DNA of 64,000 nt from Spirochaetota bacterium (GCA_022703505.1 JAKLDN010000008.1:62001-126000), one strand, 5' to 3'. Numbered from the stretch's first letter, positions 17,682 through 26,955 are shown. A program made the numbers and translations. The notes: a model not told the origin generated them from the letters alone.

Positions 17682-18543
17682 GGGCCGCCTCCTCCACGGA
17701 GCGAAGGATTTCCCGGGAACGCTCCAGGGCCCGGGGGATGCCCGCGCCGCGGTCCGACCGGGCGAAGCGCACGGCTTCCCCCTCCGCCAGCAGGTCCGCG
17801 GCCTCCTCGGCCGCTTCGGGGGGCAGGGCTTCCGGGGATGCCGCCCGGGCCTCCCGGGCCGTGAACGCCTGGTAGGGCAGCCGGGACCGGGCGGCCAGGT
17901 ATTCCCGGAGGGACTTGGACAGGAGAGCCCAGAGCTCCTCGGGACGGAACTCGGCGGCCGCGGACTCCAGGTAGTCCAGGGAGCGGCCGAAATCCCGGCC
18001 CGCCCGTCCATCCTTCCAGGCCCGCCGGAGCCGCCGGATCCAGGGCAACAGACCGAACGCGACGGACCAGGCCAGGATCGCCCCGGCCAGCAGGCCCCCG
18101 GACGCGCCCCAGACCAGGAGCCGGGTGCCCGGAAGCTCCAAGGGGTCCTTGTAGGCCGGGGGCGAACGGCCGAAGTCGTCCAGGGCCGAGGCGATCTCCA
18201 CCCGGATCTCGGGCAGGAGGAAATTCGCGGATGCCGGCACCGGGACCCGGGCAGGCCCGGGAACCCAGGCCACGAAGCGCGCCGTGTAGACCCAGGAGCC
18301 CGCCTTCCTGCGCACCTCCGCGGACCTAAGCTCCGTCTCCTCCGCCGTTCCGGCCCGGGGGGGAAGATCCAGGACACCCTCGGGTATCCGGGCGGTCCCG
18401 GGATCGAAGGTCACGGAGCATTCGACCAGATCCCCCACGTAGGGGCGGGCGGGGGTCACGGTCGTCCCGGAGACCTGGACCCGGGATTGGGCGCCCGCCG
18501 CCGTCAGGGAAAGGCAAAGCAGGACCGCCGCCGAGAGCCTCAT
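17665..18543 (-). CDS. Bat-operon membrane protein (DUF4381-like)
   Basis: 292 residues: signal peptide (MRLSAAVLLCLSLTAAGAQ), a periplasmic beta domain of ~120 residues beginning VQVSGTTVTPARPYVGD, one membrane span (LLAGAILAWSVAFGLLPWI) and a ~110-residue cytoplasmic helical tail. This topology and position between DUF58 and batA match the extra membrane protein seen in many MoxR/Bat operons (BB0174-like in Borrelia, from memory). Assignment rests on context and topology more than on motifs. The ATG overlaps the DUF58 stop (ATGA). Confidence 0.68.
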   Translation of the reverse strand: MRLSAAVLLCLSLTAAGAQSRVQVSGTTVTPARPYVGDLVECSVTFDPGTARIPEGVLDLPPRAGTAEETELRSAEVRRKAGSWVYTARFVAWVPGPARVPVPASANFLLPEIRVEIASALDDFGRSPPAYKDPLELPGTRLLVWGASGGLLAGAILAWSVAFGLLPWIRRLRRAWKDGRAGRDFGRSLDYLESAAAEFRPEELWALLSKSLREYLAARSRLPYQAFTAREARAASPEALPPEAAEEAADLLAEGEAVRFARSDRGAGIPRALERSREILRSVEEAARDLLR

Positions 18544-19463
18544 CGGCCCCTCCTGCGCCGTTCGAAGAAGGCCGTCAGGGCCTTCCCCGGGTCGTCCCCG
18601 GTCCCCAGCTCCAGGAAGGCGGCGCCCGAAGCCCGCAGGGCCCGGAGGCAGTCCAGACGCATTCCGCCCTGGAAGGCGGACCATGCTTCCCGCAGGCCTT
18701 TCGAGCCCGGTACCAGGAAGACGGGCCGGCCGCTCTCGGCGTCGAAGATCTCCGAGGCCGCGCCGGAACCGGGGGGGGCCGTATCCGCGGGATCCGTGAC
18801 CCGGACGGCCACCACGTCGTGCCGGGCGGCCAGCCTGCCCAGGGGCCCCGAGTACCCGGCCGGGCCGTCCGCGGCAGCCCGGAAATCGGAGAGTACGAAG
18901 ACCAGGGACCGCCGCTTGAGGACAGCCCGTGCCGCTTCCAGGGCGCCCGCCAGCCCGGCGCTTCGTCCCGCAGTCGGCCGGACCGCCGCGGGTCCGCGGG
19001 CCCCGGCTTCCCCGACGGCCAGGCGCTCGGTCAGGGACAGGGCGGGACGCCGGCCCGCCCGGGGGGGGACGAAACCCACCCCGCGGGTGTCGAAAAAGAG
19101 GGCGCCTACGAAGGTGCCGTTCAAGGCCGCCGCATAGGCCAGCAGGGACGCCGCGATCCCCGCGGCCTCTCGCCGGGTCCGATCCGTGCCGTAGGACATG
19201 GACTGGCTCTCGTCCAGTACCAGGAGCACCGTCAGGTTGCGGTCCTCCCGGTAGGTCCGCACGAAGGCCCGCCCGAACCGGGCCGTGGCCCGTCCGTCGA
19301 TCTGCCGGGCGTCGTCCTCGGCGTCGTAGTCCCGGAGGGCGTCGAACTCGATCCCCCGGCCCCGGAACACGGACCGGAAACCGCCTGAAAGGAGGGCCCG
19401 GGAAAGCACCGGGGCCGTGAAGAGGAGCCTGCGCAGGGTCCGCCGGGCCGCTTCCTCGGGCAT
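18540..19463 (-). CDS. DUF58-family protein (VWA-like, MoxR partner)
   Basis: 307 residues. The diagnostic DUF58 stretch is FRGRGIEFDALRDYDAEDD followed by ARQIDGRATAR, and the VWA-like part includes VLLVLDESQSMSYG and VFVLSDFRA. DUF58 proteins are encoded beside MoxR ATPases and are thought to be their targets or adaptors. The ATG directly abuts the moxR stop codon (TAGATG), so translation is probably coupled. Confidence 0.88.
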   Translation of the reverse strand: MPEEAARRTLRRLLFTAPVLSRALLSGGFRSVFRGRGIEFDALRDYDAEDDARQIDGRATARFGRAFVRTYREDRNLTVLLVLDESQSMSYGTDRTRREAAGIAASLLAYAAALNGTFVGALFFDTRGVGFVPPRAGRRPALSLTERLAVGEAGARGPAAVRPTAGRSAGLAGALEAARAVLKRRSLVFVLSDFRAAADGPAGYSGPLGRLAARHDVVAVRVTDPADTAPPGSGAASEIFDAESGRPVFLVPGSKGLREAWSAFQGGMRLDCLRALRASGAAFLELGTGDDPGKALTAFFERRRRGR

Positions 19464-20465
19464 CTAGGGTACCGGGACGATCGACAGGAGTCGGCGGATT
19501 ACGACGTCCGAGGTGATCCCCTCCGCCTCGGCCTCGTAGGAGGGGATGATCCGGTGACGGAGGACCGGCAGGGCCGCCGCCTTGACGTCCTCGGGCAGGG
19601 CGAAATCCCGGCCCGCGAAGAGGGCGCCCACCCGGGCGCAGCGGTAGAGGTAGATGGACGCTCGAGGGGAGGCCCCGTATTCCATGTAGCGACGGAGTTC
19701 TCGGAGGGCCTGGGGTGCCCCGTCGTCCCCCGTGGGGCGGGAGGCGCGGACCAGCCGGACGGCGTAGTCCAGGATGTCCGGCTCCACCCGCACGGACCGG
19801 GCGGCGGACCGGAGGAACTCGATGTCCTCGACGGACAGGAGGGGCTTGTGGGCTGCGGACATTCCGTCCGCGACCCGGCGGACGATCTCGAGTTCCTCCT
19901 CCATATCCGGATAGTCCGCCAGGACCTTGAGGAGGAAGCGGTCGACCTGGGCCTCGGGAAGGCGGAAGGTACCCTCCTGCTCGATGGGATTCTGGGTGGC
20001 CAGGACGAAGAAGGGCTTGGGCAGGGGGATGCTGCGGTCTCCGATGGTCACCTGCCTCTCCTCCATGGCTTCCAGGAGGGCGGACTGGACCTTGGCGGGG
20101 GCGCGGTTCACTTCGTCCGCCAGGAGGACGTTCGTGAAGACCGGCCCCTCCCGGGGCACGAAGCGTCCCGTGGGGGCGTCGTAGAAGAGGCTGCCCGTGA
20201 TGTCCCCGGGCAGGAGGTCCGGGGTGAACTGCACCCGCCGGAAGGTCAGGCCCGCCAGCTCCGCGAAGGTCTTGACCGCCAGGGTCTTGGCCAGGCCGGG
20301 GACGCCCTCCAAAAGGACGTGGCCGTCCGCGACCACAGCGGTCAGGATCCCGTCCACCAGTTCCGACTTGCCCACCAGGCGCCGGGCCATGCCTTCCCGG
20401 GCACGGGCGAGGAGCCCCTGGGCGCGGGATGCCGCGTCCCGGGTCTCCGATGCGTCGAGGTTCAT
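19464..20465 (-). CDS. MoxR-family AAA+ ATPase
   Basis: 333 residues. Walker A is GVPGLAKT, Walker B region VLLADEVNRAP, sensor/arginine region FVLATQNPIEQEGTFRLPEAQ and VDRFLL. This is the canonical MoxR signature. It acts as an AAA+ chaperone that remodels VWA-domain partners. ATG at 20465 follows AGGAGG. First gene of a seven-gene transcription unit (moxR, DUF58, DUF4381-like, batA, batB/C, batD, smr-like) with overlapping or abutting ends at most junctions. Confidence 0.93.
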   Translation of the reverse strand: MNLDASETRDAASRAQGLLARAREGMARRLVGKSELVDGILTAVVADGHVLLEGVPGLAKTLAVKTFAELAGLTFRRVQFTPDLLPGDITGSLFYDAPTGRFVPREGPVFTNVLLADEVNRAPAKVQSALLEAMEERQVTIGDRSIPLPKPFFVLATQNPIEQEGTFRLPEAQVDRFLLKVLADYPDMEEELEIVRRVADGMSAAHKPLLSVEDIEFLRSAARSVRVEPDILDYAVRLVRASRPTGDDGAPQALRELRRYMEYGASPRASIYLYRCARVGALFAGRDFALPEDVKAAALPVLRHRIIPSYEAEAEGITSDVVIRRLLSIVPVP

Positions 20466-20485
20466 GGAGCCTCCTAAGTGTTCCC

Positions 20486-20514
20486 ATCCTAGCCGCTGGG
20501 GGCCTCTACGGCAA
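20486..20514 (-). promoter_or_regulatory. Candidate promoter of the moxR/bat operon
   Basis: On the minus strand TTGCCG (20509–20514), a 17-base spacer and TAGGAT (20486–20491) lie 20 bases upstream of the moxR start. The match is moderate. Confidence 0.4.
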
Positions 20515-20553
20515 GGGAGTCCGGACTGGCGCCGGCCGGGCCTTTCCGTTACC

Positions 20554-21441
20554 ATGGAAGACATGAACTCCGAACCAAGCGGAACTCGGGCGGCCCGGGC
20601 GGCCGCCGTCCTTGCCATCCTGGCCTTCACCGGGATGGTGGCCGTCAACGGCCTGGCCTCCTCCCTTCCCCTGAACGGCGTGAGTACGGGACAGCTCTCC
20701 GACGAGCTGCCCAACCTCTTCGTGCCCGCGGGAATCACCTTCTCGATCTGGGGCCTGATCTACCTCCTGCTGGCGGGCTATGTCGCGGCAGCCGCCCGGG
20801 AAACCTTCCGGTCCGCGGAGGGTGTCCGAAGGGCGTGGACCGGCCGGGACGGGGCCCTGTTCATCCTGAACGCGGCCGCGAACACCGCCTGGATCCTGGC
20901 GTGGCACTGGAGGCTCGTCGGTACCTCCCTGGTGATCATGCTGGTCATCCTCGGGACCCTCGTCTACTTGGAGCGGGACACGGAGCGTAAGCTCCTGCCC
21001 GGAGGCGTCCTTGCGCCGGGCCCCGGGACGGAGTCCGGATCGATCCGCCTGCGGCGCTTCCTCCTGACCGCCCCCCTCCGGGTCTACCTCGGATGGATCT
21101 GCGTGGCCCTCATCGCCAACGCCACGGCCCTCCTGGTCAAGACCGGGTGGGGCGGCTTCGGGCTGGACCCGAGGGTCTGGACCGTGGGGGTCATCCTGGC
21201 CGGCCTGGCCGTGGCCCTGGGCTTCACGATCTGGAAACGCCAGGTCGCTGCTCCCCTGGTCGTGGTCTGGGCCTATGCGGGCATCGTCCTCAAGCGGCTC
21301 CAGACGGATCCGGCCTACTCGGCCCCGGTCTGGATAGCCGCGGCCCTGGCGGCCCTGGTCATCCTGGCTTCCATGGTGCGGGTCCGGGTCGCCTGCCCCC
21401 TGTTCGGGCGAAAGACAGCCGGGAAATCCTTGAAGAAATGA
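20554..21441 (+). CDS. Polytopic membrane protein, TspO/tryptophan-rich-sensory-like
   Basis: 295 residues with about seven hydrophobic segments. Two stretches are characteristic: FVPAGITFSIWGLIYLLLAG and LRVYLGWICVALIANATALL, as in proteins often annotated as tryptophan-rich sensory or TspO/MBR-related. True TspO binds porphyrins and lipids; function here is unknown. The start is uncertain: ATG 20554 and ATG 20563 are in frame and neither has a strong Shine-Dalgarno. It is divergent from moxR. Confidence 0.65.
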   Translation: MEDMNSEPSGTRAARAAAVLAILAFTGMVAVNGLASSLPLNGVSTGQLSDELPNLFVPAGITFSIWGLIYLLLAGYVAAAARETFRSAEGVRRAWTGRDGALFILNAAANTAWILAWHWRLVGTSLVIMLVILGTLVYLERDTERKLLPGGVLAPGPGTESGSIRLRRFLLTAPLRVYLGWICVALIANATALLVKTGWGGFGLDPRVWTVGVILAGLAVALGFTIWKRQVAAPLVVVWAYAGIVLKRLQTDPAYSAPVWIAAALAALVILASMVRVRVACPLFGRKTAGKSLKK

Positions 21442-21461
21442 AGCGATCTCAATACAAACAA

Positions 21462-21628
21462 AACCACAGAGACACAGAGAGCGACCGGCCGGCAGCGCCG
21501 GCCGGTCGGCGCCGAAGCAAGCTTCGGCGATCCCAACTCCGGCAACATCGACGAAGATCGAAGGTCTTCGTCGCCGCGAGGCTGACGTACGTCAGCCTCG
21601 CGCTCTGTGACTCTGTGTCTCCGTGGTT
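21462..21628. repeat. Composite inverted-repeat element with four nested hairpins
   Basis: Fills most of the 352-base gap between two genes. Outer arms are AACCACAGAGACACAGAGAG and its imperfect reverse complement ending CTGTGTCTCCGTGGTT. Inside are a GC hairpin (21483–21507, 11-bp arms), GCCGAAGC/GCTTCGGC (21511–21528), CGACGAAGA/TCTTCGTCG (21549–21573) and a perfect 26-bp palindrome (21576–21601). No coding potential. It looks like a non-autonomous (MITE- or REP-like) element. The rest of the gap (21629–21793) shows nothing definite beyond space for a promoter. Confidence 0.8.
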
Positions 21629-21793
21629 CAATCTCCGGGTGATCCTTCGCCTCCATGTCTTCGGTCCCGCAGGGGGATCGGCGCAGCTTAAGAACCTTTC
21701 CCGATTTTCCCTCCTTGCGCGGCCGGGGATCCTGAGGTATCGTTATACCGCGCCGTGGATACGGCCTATCCTGTACATCCCGAGGGGCCGACC

Positions 21794-23050
21794 ATGCCCG
21801 CCGCCGTAAACAAGACGTATTCGCCCGGCAATCCCCGCTGGTTCAACCGCCTCCTCCACTGGACCTACGGGGTCTACCTGCGCCTTACGTACCGGATCCG
21901 GATCGTCAACGCCGATATCTTCCAGACCCTCCGGCCGCCCTACGTGATCGTTCCGAACCACGTATGCATGGTGGATCCCTTCATGGTCGGCTCCAACGTC
22001 CCGGTCCCGGTCCACTGGATCGCCAGCGACGGGAACATGCGCACCCGGATCATGCGGGCCCTCCTGCGCCTGGTGGGCACCATCCCCAAGTCCAAGCACA
22101 TCCCGGACCTGCAGACCATCAACGGCATCGTGGAGGTCGTCCGTAAGCGCAAGGGGGTGGTGGGCATCTTCCCGGAGGGGACGGCCAGCTTCGACGGCCA
22201 CACCCAGGCACTGGTTCCCGCCACGGGCAAGCTCCTCAAGCTCCTCAAGGTGCCGGTGGTAACCCCGGTGCTGAAGGGGGCCTTCTATTCCCTGCCCCGA
22301 TGGAGCTGGACCCGGCGCCGGGGCGCCCTGGAGATCGAGTTCAAGGTGGCCTTGACCACGGAGGACATCAAGCGGCTGTCCCCGGACGAGATCCTGTCCC
22401 GGGTGGAAGCCTCCCTGGAGCACGACGAGGCGGAGTGGCTGGCCGCCCGGGGGGTCCCCTTCTCGGGCCGGAGGAAACGGGCGGAACACCTGGAGACCGT
22501 CCTGTTCCAGTGTCCCTCCTGCGGGGAGGTGGGACGGATGCGGAGCTCCGAGGACCGCTTCCTCTGCGAGTCCTGCGGACAGGCCAGCCGCCTGGACCGG
22601 TACTACCGGTTCCGGCCGGCGGAGGGCAGGCCGCCGCGGTTCTCGACCATACGGGAATGGAGCCTGTGGCAGGAGGAAGCCTTTCGAGATTACCTGAAGG
22701 AGAGGGTGTCCAAGGACGACGGCAAGCCGATCTTCTCGGATCCCGGGGTCCTCGTGCTCAAGGGGTGGAGGCTCTCCCCCCTGCGGCGGATCCGGATCGG
22801 CACCCTCTCGATGTACCGGGACCGGATCGAGCTTGCGCCTCTTACGGGCAGGCCCCTCGCCTTCCCCCTTGCGGAGGTGGAAGGCGAGGGCGTCCTCAAG
22901 CGCAACCTGCTGGAGTTCTACCGGGGCCGGTCCGTGTACCAGGTCCGGTTCCCCACCCGCAGGTCCTCCGCCCGGCAGTGGATGATGGCGATCTCGATCC
23001 TACGGGTGCCAGATCTTTCCGGCCTGGGCCAGGGTTCTGCGGCGGGCTAG
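21794..23050 (+). CDS. PlsC-like 1-acyl-glycerol-3-phosphate acyltransferase with zinc-ribbon
   Basis: 418 residues. The acyltransferase core (to ~210) has the catalytic NHVCMVD (H-x4-D motif) and the substrate-binding FPEGTASFDG. A C4 zinc-ribbon (CPSCGEVGRM … CESCGQ) follows at ~240–270, then a ~150-residue domain of unknown type. The core would acylate lysophosphatidate or a similar acceptor at the membrane; the zinc-ribbon tail is unusual for PlsC. ATG 21794 has GAGGGG upstream; a GTG 13 codons earlier is less likely. The 3' end overlaps the converging gltS-like gene by 51 bases. Confidence 0.82.
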   Translation: MPAAVNKTYSPGNPRWFNRLLHWTYGVYLRLTYRIRIVNADIFQTLRPPYVIVPNHVCMVDPFMVGSNVPVPVHWIASDGNMRTRIMRALLRLVGTIPKSKHIPDLQTINGIVEVVRKRKGVVGIFPEGTASFDGHTQALVPATGKLLKLLKVPVVTPVLKGAFYSLPRWSWTRRRGALEIEFKVALTTEDIKRLSPDEILSRVEASLEHDEAEWLAARGVPFSGRRKRAEHLETVLFQCPSCGEVGRMRSSEDRFLCESCGQASRLDRYYRFRPAEGRPPRFSTIREWSLWQEEAFRDYLKERVSKDDGKPIFSDPGVLVLKGWRLSPLRRIRIGTLSMYRDRIELAPLTGRPLAFPLAEVEGEGVLKRNLLEFYRGRSVYQVRFPTRRSSARQWMMAISILRVPDLSGLGQGSAAG

Positions 23051-24412
23051 GAAGACGTACATCCCCAGGGTGACCGCCAGGTAGATTCCGCTCAGAATGA
23101 CCATGATCCAGAAGGGCATCATGTCCCCGGTCTGGCCGGCCTTGGCGGGAAGGTTGATGGCAAGGATGAAGGGGATGGCCAGGAGGAAGGTGAGCCCCGC
23201 GGAGACCATGTAGTCCGAGGTGACCGGGGTCCGGAACTCCGGATCCAGGACCCGGAGGAGGGCGAGACCCGTGGACAGGGTGCCCGTGGAACAGCCGTAG
23301 ATCATCATCATACGCTCGAACCGGTAATCCTTGAACATCCGGGAGGCCATCCAGGGCACCGTGATCGTGGTGAGGATCCCGCAGACCGTGGACAGGAGGA
23401 GGATCTCCATCCAGTACTGTCCCACGAAGACCAGGGAAATGGCCGCGATGGCTCCCGCCACCATGTAATCCACCGCGAAGCCGGACATGCGGGACAGGGT
23501 GGAGTCGTCCAGCACGTGGGTCACCTTGAGCCTGATCATCAGGAACCGGACCAGCTGGGCGGTGAGGGCGGAGAAGATGAAGTTGATGCCCCAGAGGTTC
23601 ACGGCCAGCTCACGGCCCGCGTTCCCCGCGAGCGAGAGTCCCCAGGTCAGGACCTTGAAGAGCAGGAAGGACAGGAAGTAGGTTCCCGCCACCATACCCG
23701 CGTGGAAGCTGAAGGAATCCACCGCCTCCGAGTCCGTGGTGAGCCGCGCCCCCACGGGCCGCTCCCGGTCCTTCGGGACGATGCCGGTCATCATCCCCTT
23801 ATCCTGGAAGGCCTGGAGGGCCTCCTTGTGGAGCCAGCCCTTCTTGACCCCGTAGTTGATGAGCCAGACCCCGGCGAAGCAGGCCCAGAGGTACCCCAGG
23901 GCGGCGAAGGTGAGGCCCAGGGATCCCGCCCCCTCGAATCCCATAGGTTCCCAGCCCTTTCCGATGGCGAAGGCCTGTCCCGGCCCCAGGGCGAATCCCA
24001 GGGGCAGGAAGAGGCCGATGGCGGGGTTCAACTTCGGGGATACGGTCACGATCAGGAGGTACGCCAACAGGAGGCCCGTCAGGGCCTGGATCGCGTACTG
24101 GGACAAGATGCCCGTCGTGGTGCCCACGACTCCGCCGGACTTCTTGTGGATCTGGGGGGGGGCCGCGCGGAGGGTCATCGCGACGAAGGAGATGTTCAGC
24201 AGGTGGTAGACCAGCTCCCCGAGGCGGTTCGTCGCGTGCCCCAGGCCCGGGAAGACGTAGTTGTACAGGGGCAACAGCAGGAACCCCGCGGTCAGGGCGT
24301 TCGGGATCATGAAACGCTGGAAAAACTTCACCCGGGACCGGATGAGGGTTGCGGCCAGGAGAGCCATGGAAATGGCACCCGCGTCGATGACGATCTTCCA
24401 AGAAAAATTCAT
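23000..24412 (-). CDS. Sodium/glutamate symporter family protein (GltS-like)
   Basis: 470 residues with about 11–12 membrane segments. The order of hydrophobic helices and loops such as LPLGFALGPGQAFAIGKGWE and FGLSLAGN-type re-entrant regions fit the GltS (ESS) family, which imports glutamate with Na+. Substrate may differ, since it is the last gene of an operon with a hydrolase, CoA-transferase and amidase and may import their substrate. ATG has GGGAGG just upstream. Confidence 0.82.
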   Translation of the reverse strand: MNFSWKIVIDAGAISMALLAATLIRSRVKFFQRFMIPNALTAGFLLLPLYNYVFPGLGHATNRLGELVYHLLNISFVAMTLRAAPPQIHKKSGGVVGTTTGILSQYAIQALTGLLLAYLLIVTVSPKLNPAIGLFLPLGFALGPGQAFAIGKGWEPMGFEGAGSLGLTFAALGYLWACFAGVWLINYGVKKGWLHKEALQAFQDKGMMTGIVPKDRERPVGARLTTDSEAVDSFSFHAGMVAGTYFLSFLLFKVLTWGLSLAGNAGRELAVNLWGINFIFSALTAQLVRFLMIRLKVTHVLDDSTLSRMSGFAVDYMVAGAIAAISLVFVGQYWMEILLLSTVCGILTTITVPWMASRMFKDYRFERMMMIYGCSTGTLSTGLALLRVLDPEFRTPVTSDYMVSAGLTFLLAIPFILAINLPAKAGQTGDMMPFWIMVILSGIYLAVTLGMYVFLARRRTLAQAGKIWHP

Positions 24413-24457
24413 GCTTCCTCCCTTAATCTAAGCCGTCCGTTCTCGGGGGTTCGCTCT

Positions 24458-25765
24458 TCAGCTATCGGAATTTAGGTATGGTTCCAATTCTATCCCGAAT
24501 CGGAGCAGGTCCTCGTCCCGGCCGAAGGGGGCCGCGATCTGAAGACCCGCGGGCAAGCCGTTCAGGAAGGTTCCCGCGGGGAGGGACAGGGTCGGCAGCC
24601 CCGCGTGGGTCCAGGGCAGGTTCAGGGCGGGGCTGCCCGTGGACCCAAGGCCTTCCGGCGCGGGCCCGGGGGCGGAGGGCGAGATCCACAGGTCCGCGCC
24701 CGCTGCGGCCAAGTCCTCTTCCAGCACCCGCCGGAGGGCCGTCCGCCCTTCCCGGTCCGCGGCAAGCTCGGTATCCGAGACCTTCCGCCCCTCCAGGATC
24801 AGGTCCCGGGTGGCGGGGGCGTACAGGGCCTCGTACTTCGGGAAGAGCCGGGCATGGGTGCGGTCCATCTCGGCCGCGGCGATGCGGCGGTGCCGGGCGT
24901 TGATCTCCCCGATGTCCCGGAGGGCCGGAAGGCGTAGGACCTTCCAGCCCGCCCCGGCCAGGTCCGCGACGGTGCGCTCGAAGCGTTCCCGGGCCTCGAG
25001 GCCGGCCTGATCGAGGTAGGGTCCCTCGGGCACCGCCAGGACGGGCCTGGATGCCGAAGCCGGAAGCCCTTTCCATCCGCCGCAGACAGCGGCGGCGCCG
25101 AGAGCCAGGGCCCGGGCGTCCGGCGCTAAAAGGCCGATGTGGTCCACCGAGGGCGAGAAGGGAAAGACCCCGGCGGCGCTGACCCGGCCGTAGGAGGGCT
25201 TCCAGCCCGCGACCCCGCAGTACGCGGCGGGACGGGAGATGGAGCCGATGGTCTGGGTGCCCAGGGCCAGGTGGAAGAATCCCGCCGCGGCGCCCGCGGC
25301 GCTCCCGGAGCTGGACCCCCCGGGGGTGCGCCCGAGGTCCCGGGGGTTCCGGGTCGGGCCGGGGGCGAAAAAGGCGAACTCGGTGGTGACGGTCTTGCCC
25401 AGGACCAGGGCGCCCGCGGCCTTGAGGGCTTTGAGGGCCTCGGACTCCGGCCCCCCGAGCTCATCGGGAGGAAGCCGGGAGCCCGCCCGGGTCTCGAAAC
25501 CCTCGGCGTTGAAGATGTCCTTGACCCCCACCAGGAGGCCGTACAGGGGGGGCCGCTCCGAGGGGTCCGGATATCGGGCGGCCAGGGCCCGCGCCTCGGC
25601 CAGAAGCCGTTCCCGGCGGCCCGGTTCCGGCAGGAGGGCCCGGACCTCGGGTTCCGACCGGTCGATCCGGTCGCAGACCTCCCGGATCCGGTCCGCGGGG
25701 TCCCGGGCGCCCGAGCGGAAGGCCCGGGCGTCCCCCTCGGCGTCCAGGGGCCGGAAGAGGTTCAA
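24458..25765 (-). CDS. Amidase signature family enzyme
   Basis: 435 residues with the complete Ser-cisSer-Lys triad of amidase-signature enzymes: Lys82 (GVKDIFN), Ser151 in TPGGSSSGSAA and nucleophile Ser175 in QTIGSISRPA; the spacings (69 and 24) equal those of malonamidase E2. It hydrolyses an amide (or carries out transamidation). Not GatA, because gatB/C are absent. Start is a TTG overlapping the CoA-transferase stop (TTGA), implying coupled expression. Confidence 0.88.
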   Translation of the reverse strand: MNLFRPLDAEGDARAFRSGARDPADRIREVCDRIDRSEPEVRALLPEPGRRERLLAEARALAARYPDPSERPPLYGLLVGVKDIFNAEGFETRAGSRLPPDELGGPESEALKALKAAGALVLGKTVTTEFAFFAPGPTRNPRDLGRTPGGSSSGSAAGAAAGFFHLALGTQTIGSISRPAAYCGVAGWKPSYGRVSAAGVFPFSPSVDHIGLLAPDARALALGAAAVCGGWKGLPASASRPVLAVPEGPYLDQAGLEARERFERTVADLAGAGWKVLRLPALRDIGEINARHRRIAAAEMDRTHARLFPKYEALYAPATRDLILEGRKVSDTELAADREGRTALRRVLEEDLAAAGADLWISPSAPGPAPEGLGSTGSPALNLPWTHAGLPTLSLPAGTFLNGLPAGLQIAAPFGRDEDLLRFGIELEPYLNSDS

Positions 25766-26955
25766 CCCAGGGCCCCCGACTCGCGCAGCTTCCTGATCTG
25801 GGCAGGGGATAGCCCGAGCAGGCCCGAAAGGACCTCCTCGGTGTCCTGGCCGATCCCGGACGCGGGGGGCCGGGTCGGGGATTCCGGAAGGTTCTCCATC
25901 TTGATGGGGTTGCCCGGGATCGTCACGGTGCCGACCTCCGGATCCTCCACGGTCACGAGCATGTTGCGGGCCCGGAGCTGGGGATCCTGCATCACCTTGT
26001 CCACGGAATTGACCGGGGCGCTCGGCACCCCGGCCCCCTCAAGGAGGTCGATCCACTCCTGGGCCTTGCGCCGCGCGAAGACCCTCTCGAGCTCGGGGAT
26101 GAGGTCGGCGATGTGTTTGGTCCGGTCCCCGTTCGTGGCGAACCGGGGGTCCGCCAGAAGGTCCGCCCGGTCCAGGGTTTCGCAAAAGGTCTTCCAGAGG
26201 GAATCGTTGCCCACGGCCACCACGAACCAGGCGTCCGAGGCCCGGAAGGCCTGGAAGGGGGTGATGGTCGGGTGCCGGGTACCCAGGGGGGAAGGGGCCT
26301 TTCCCTCCACCTGGTACCGGACCAGGGCGTTCTCCAGTATGGCCAGCTGGCAGTCCAGCATGGCCACGTCCACCTTCTGGCCCTTCCCGGTCTTTTCCCG
26401 CTGGTACAGAGCCGCCAGGATCCCGGAGGAGCCGAAGACGGCCGCCGTGATGTCCCCCATGGACATCCCGATCCGGGTGGGCGGGGAGTTGGGCCAGCCG
26501 GTGATGCTCATGACCCCGCCCCGGGCCTGGACCAGGATGTCGTAGGCGGGTTTGCGGGAGTCCGGGCCGGAATGGCCGAATCCGGAGACGGCGGCGTAGA
26601 TCAGCCGGGGGTTCTCCTTTTTCAGCACCTCCCAGCCGAGGCCCAGCTTTTCCATGGTTCCCGGGCGGAAATTTTCCACGAGGATGTCCGACTTCCGGGC
26701 CAGTTTGAGGAGGAGGTCCTTGCCCTCGTCCTTCTTCAGGTCCAGGGCGACGCTCTTCTTCCCCCGGTTCACGGTGAGATAGTACAGGCTCTTTCCGTTC
26801 TTGAAGGGGCCGAAGCCCCGGGAGTCGTCCCCGATCCCGGGAACCTCCACCTTGACGACCTCGGCCCCCAGGTCGGCCAGCATCATCGTGCAGAAGGGAC
26901 CCGCGAGCACGCGGGTCAGGTCGAGGACGCGCACGCCCTCCAGCGGTCCGGGCAT
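25762..26955 (-). CDS. CaiB/BaiF-family (class III) CoA-transferase
   Basis: 397 residues. N-terminal PLEGVRVLDLTRVLAGPFCT and ENFRPGTMEKLGLG are family hallmarks. The catalytic Asp should be Asp168 in GMSMGDITAA, matching Asp169 of formyl-CoA transferase. Enzymes of this class move CoA between carboxylic acids through a ternary complex. The substrate is unknown; the neighbouring cyclase-family hydrolase and amidase suggest activation of a carboxylic acid released from an amide or lactam. Confidence 0.9.
   Translation of the reverse strand: MPGPLEGVRVLDLTRVLAGPFCTMMLADLGAEVVKVEVPGIGDDSRGFGPFKNGKSLYYLTVNRGKKSVALDLKKDEGKDLLLKLARKSDILVENFRPGTMEKLGLGWEVLKKENPRLIYAAVSGFGHSGPDSRKPAYDILVQARGGVMSITGWPNSPPTRIGMSMGDITAAVFGSSGILAALYQREKTGKGQKVDVAMLDCQLAILENALVRYQVEGKAPSPLGTRHPTITPFQAFRASDAWFVVAVGNDSLWKTFCETLDRADLLADPRFATNGDRTKHIADLIPELERVFARRKAQEWIDLLEGAGVPSAPVNSVDKVMQDPQLRARNMLVTVEDPEVGTVTIPGNPIKMENLPESPTRPPASGIGQDTEEVLSGLLGLSPAQIRKLRESGALG

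Noticed and set aside
24458-25765. GatA subunit of amidotransferase
   Set aside because: No gatB or gatC nearby, and the gene is embedded in a catabolic-type operon.
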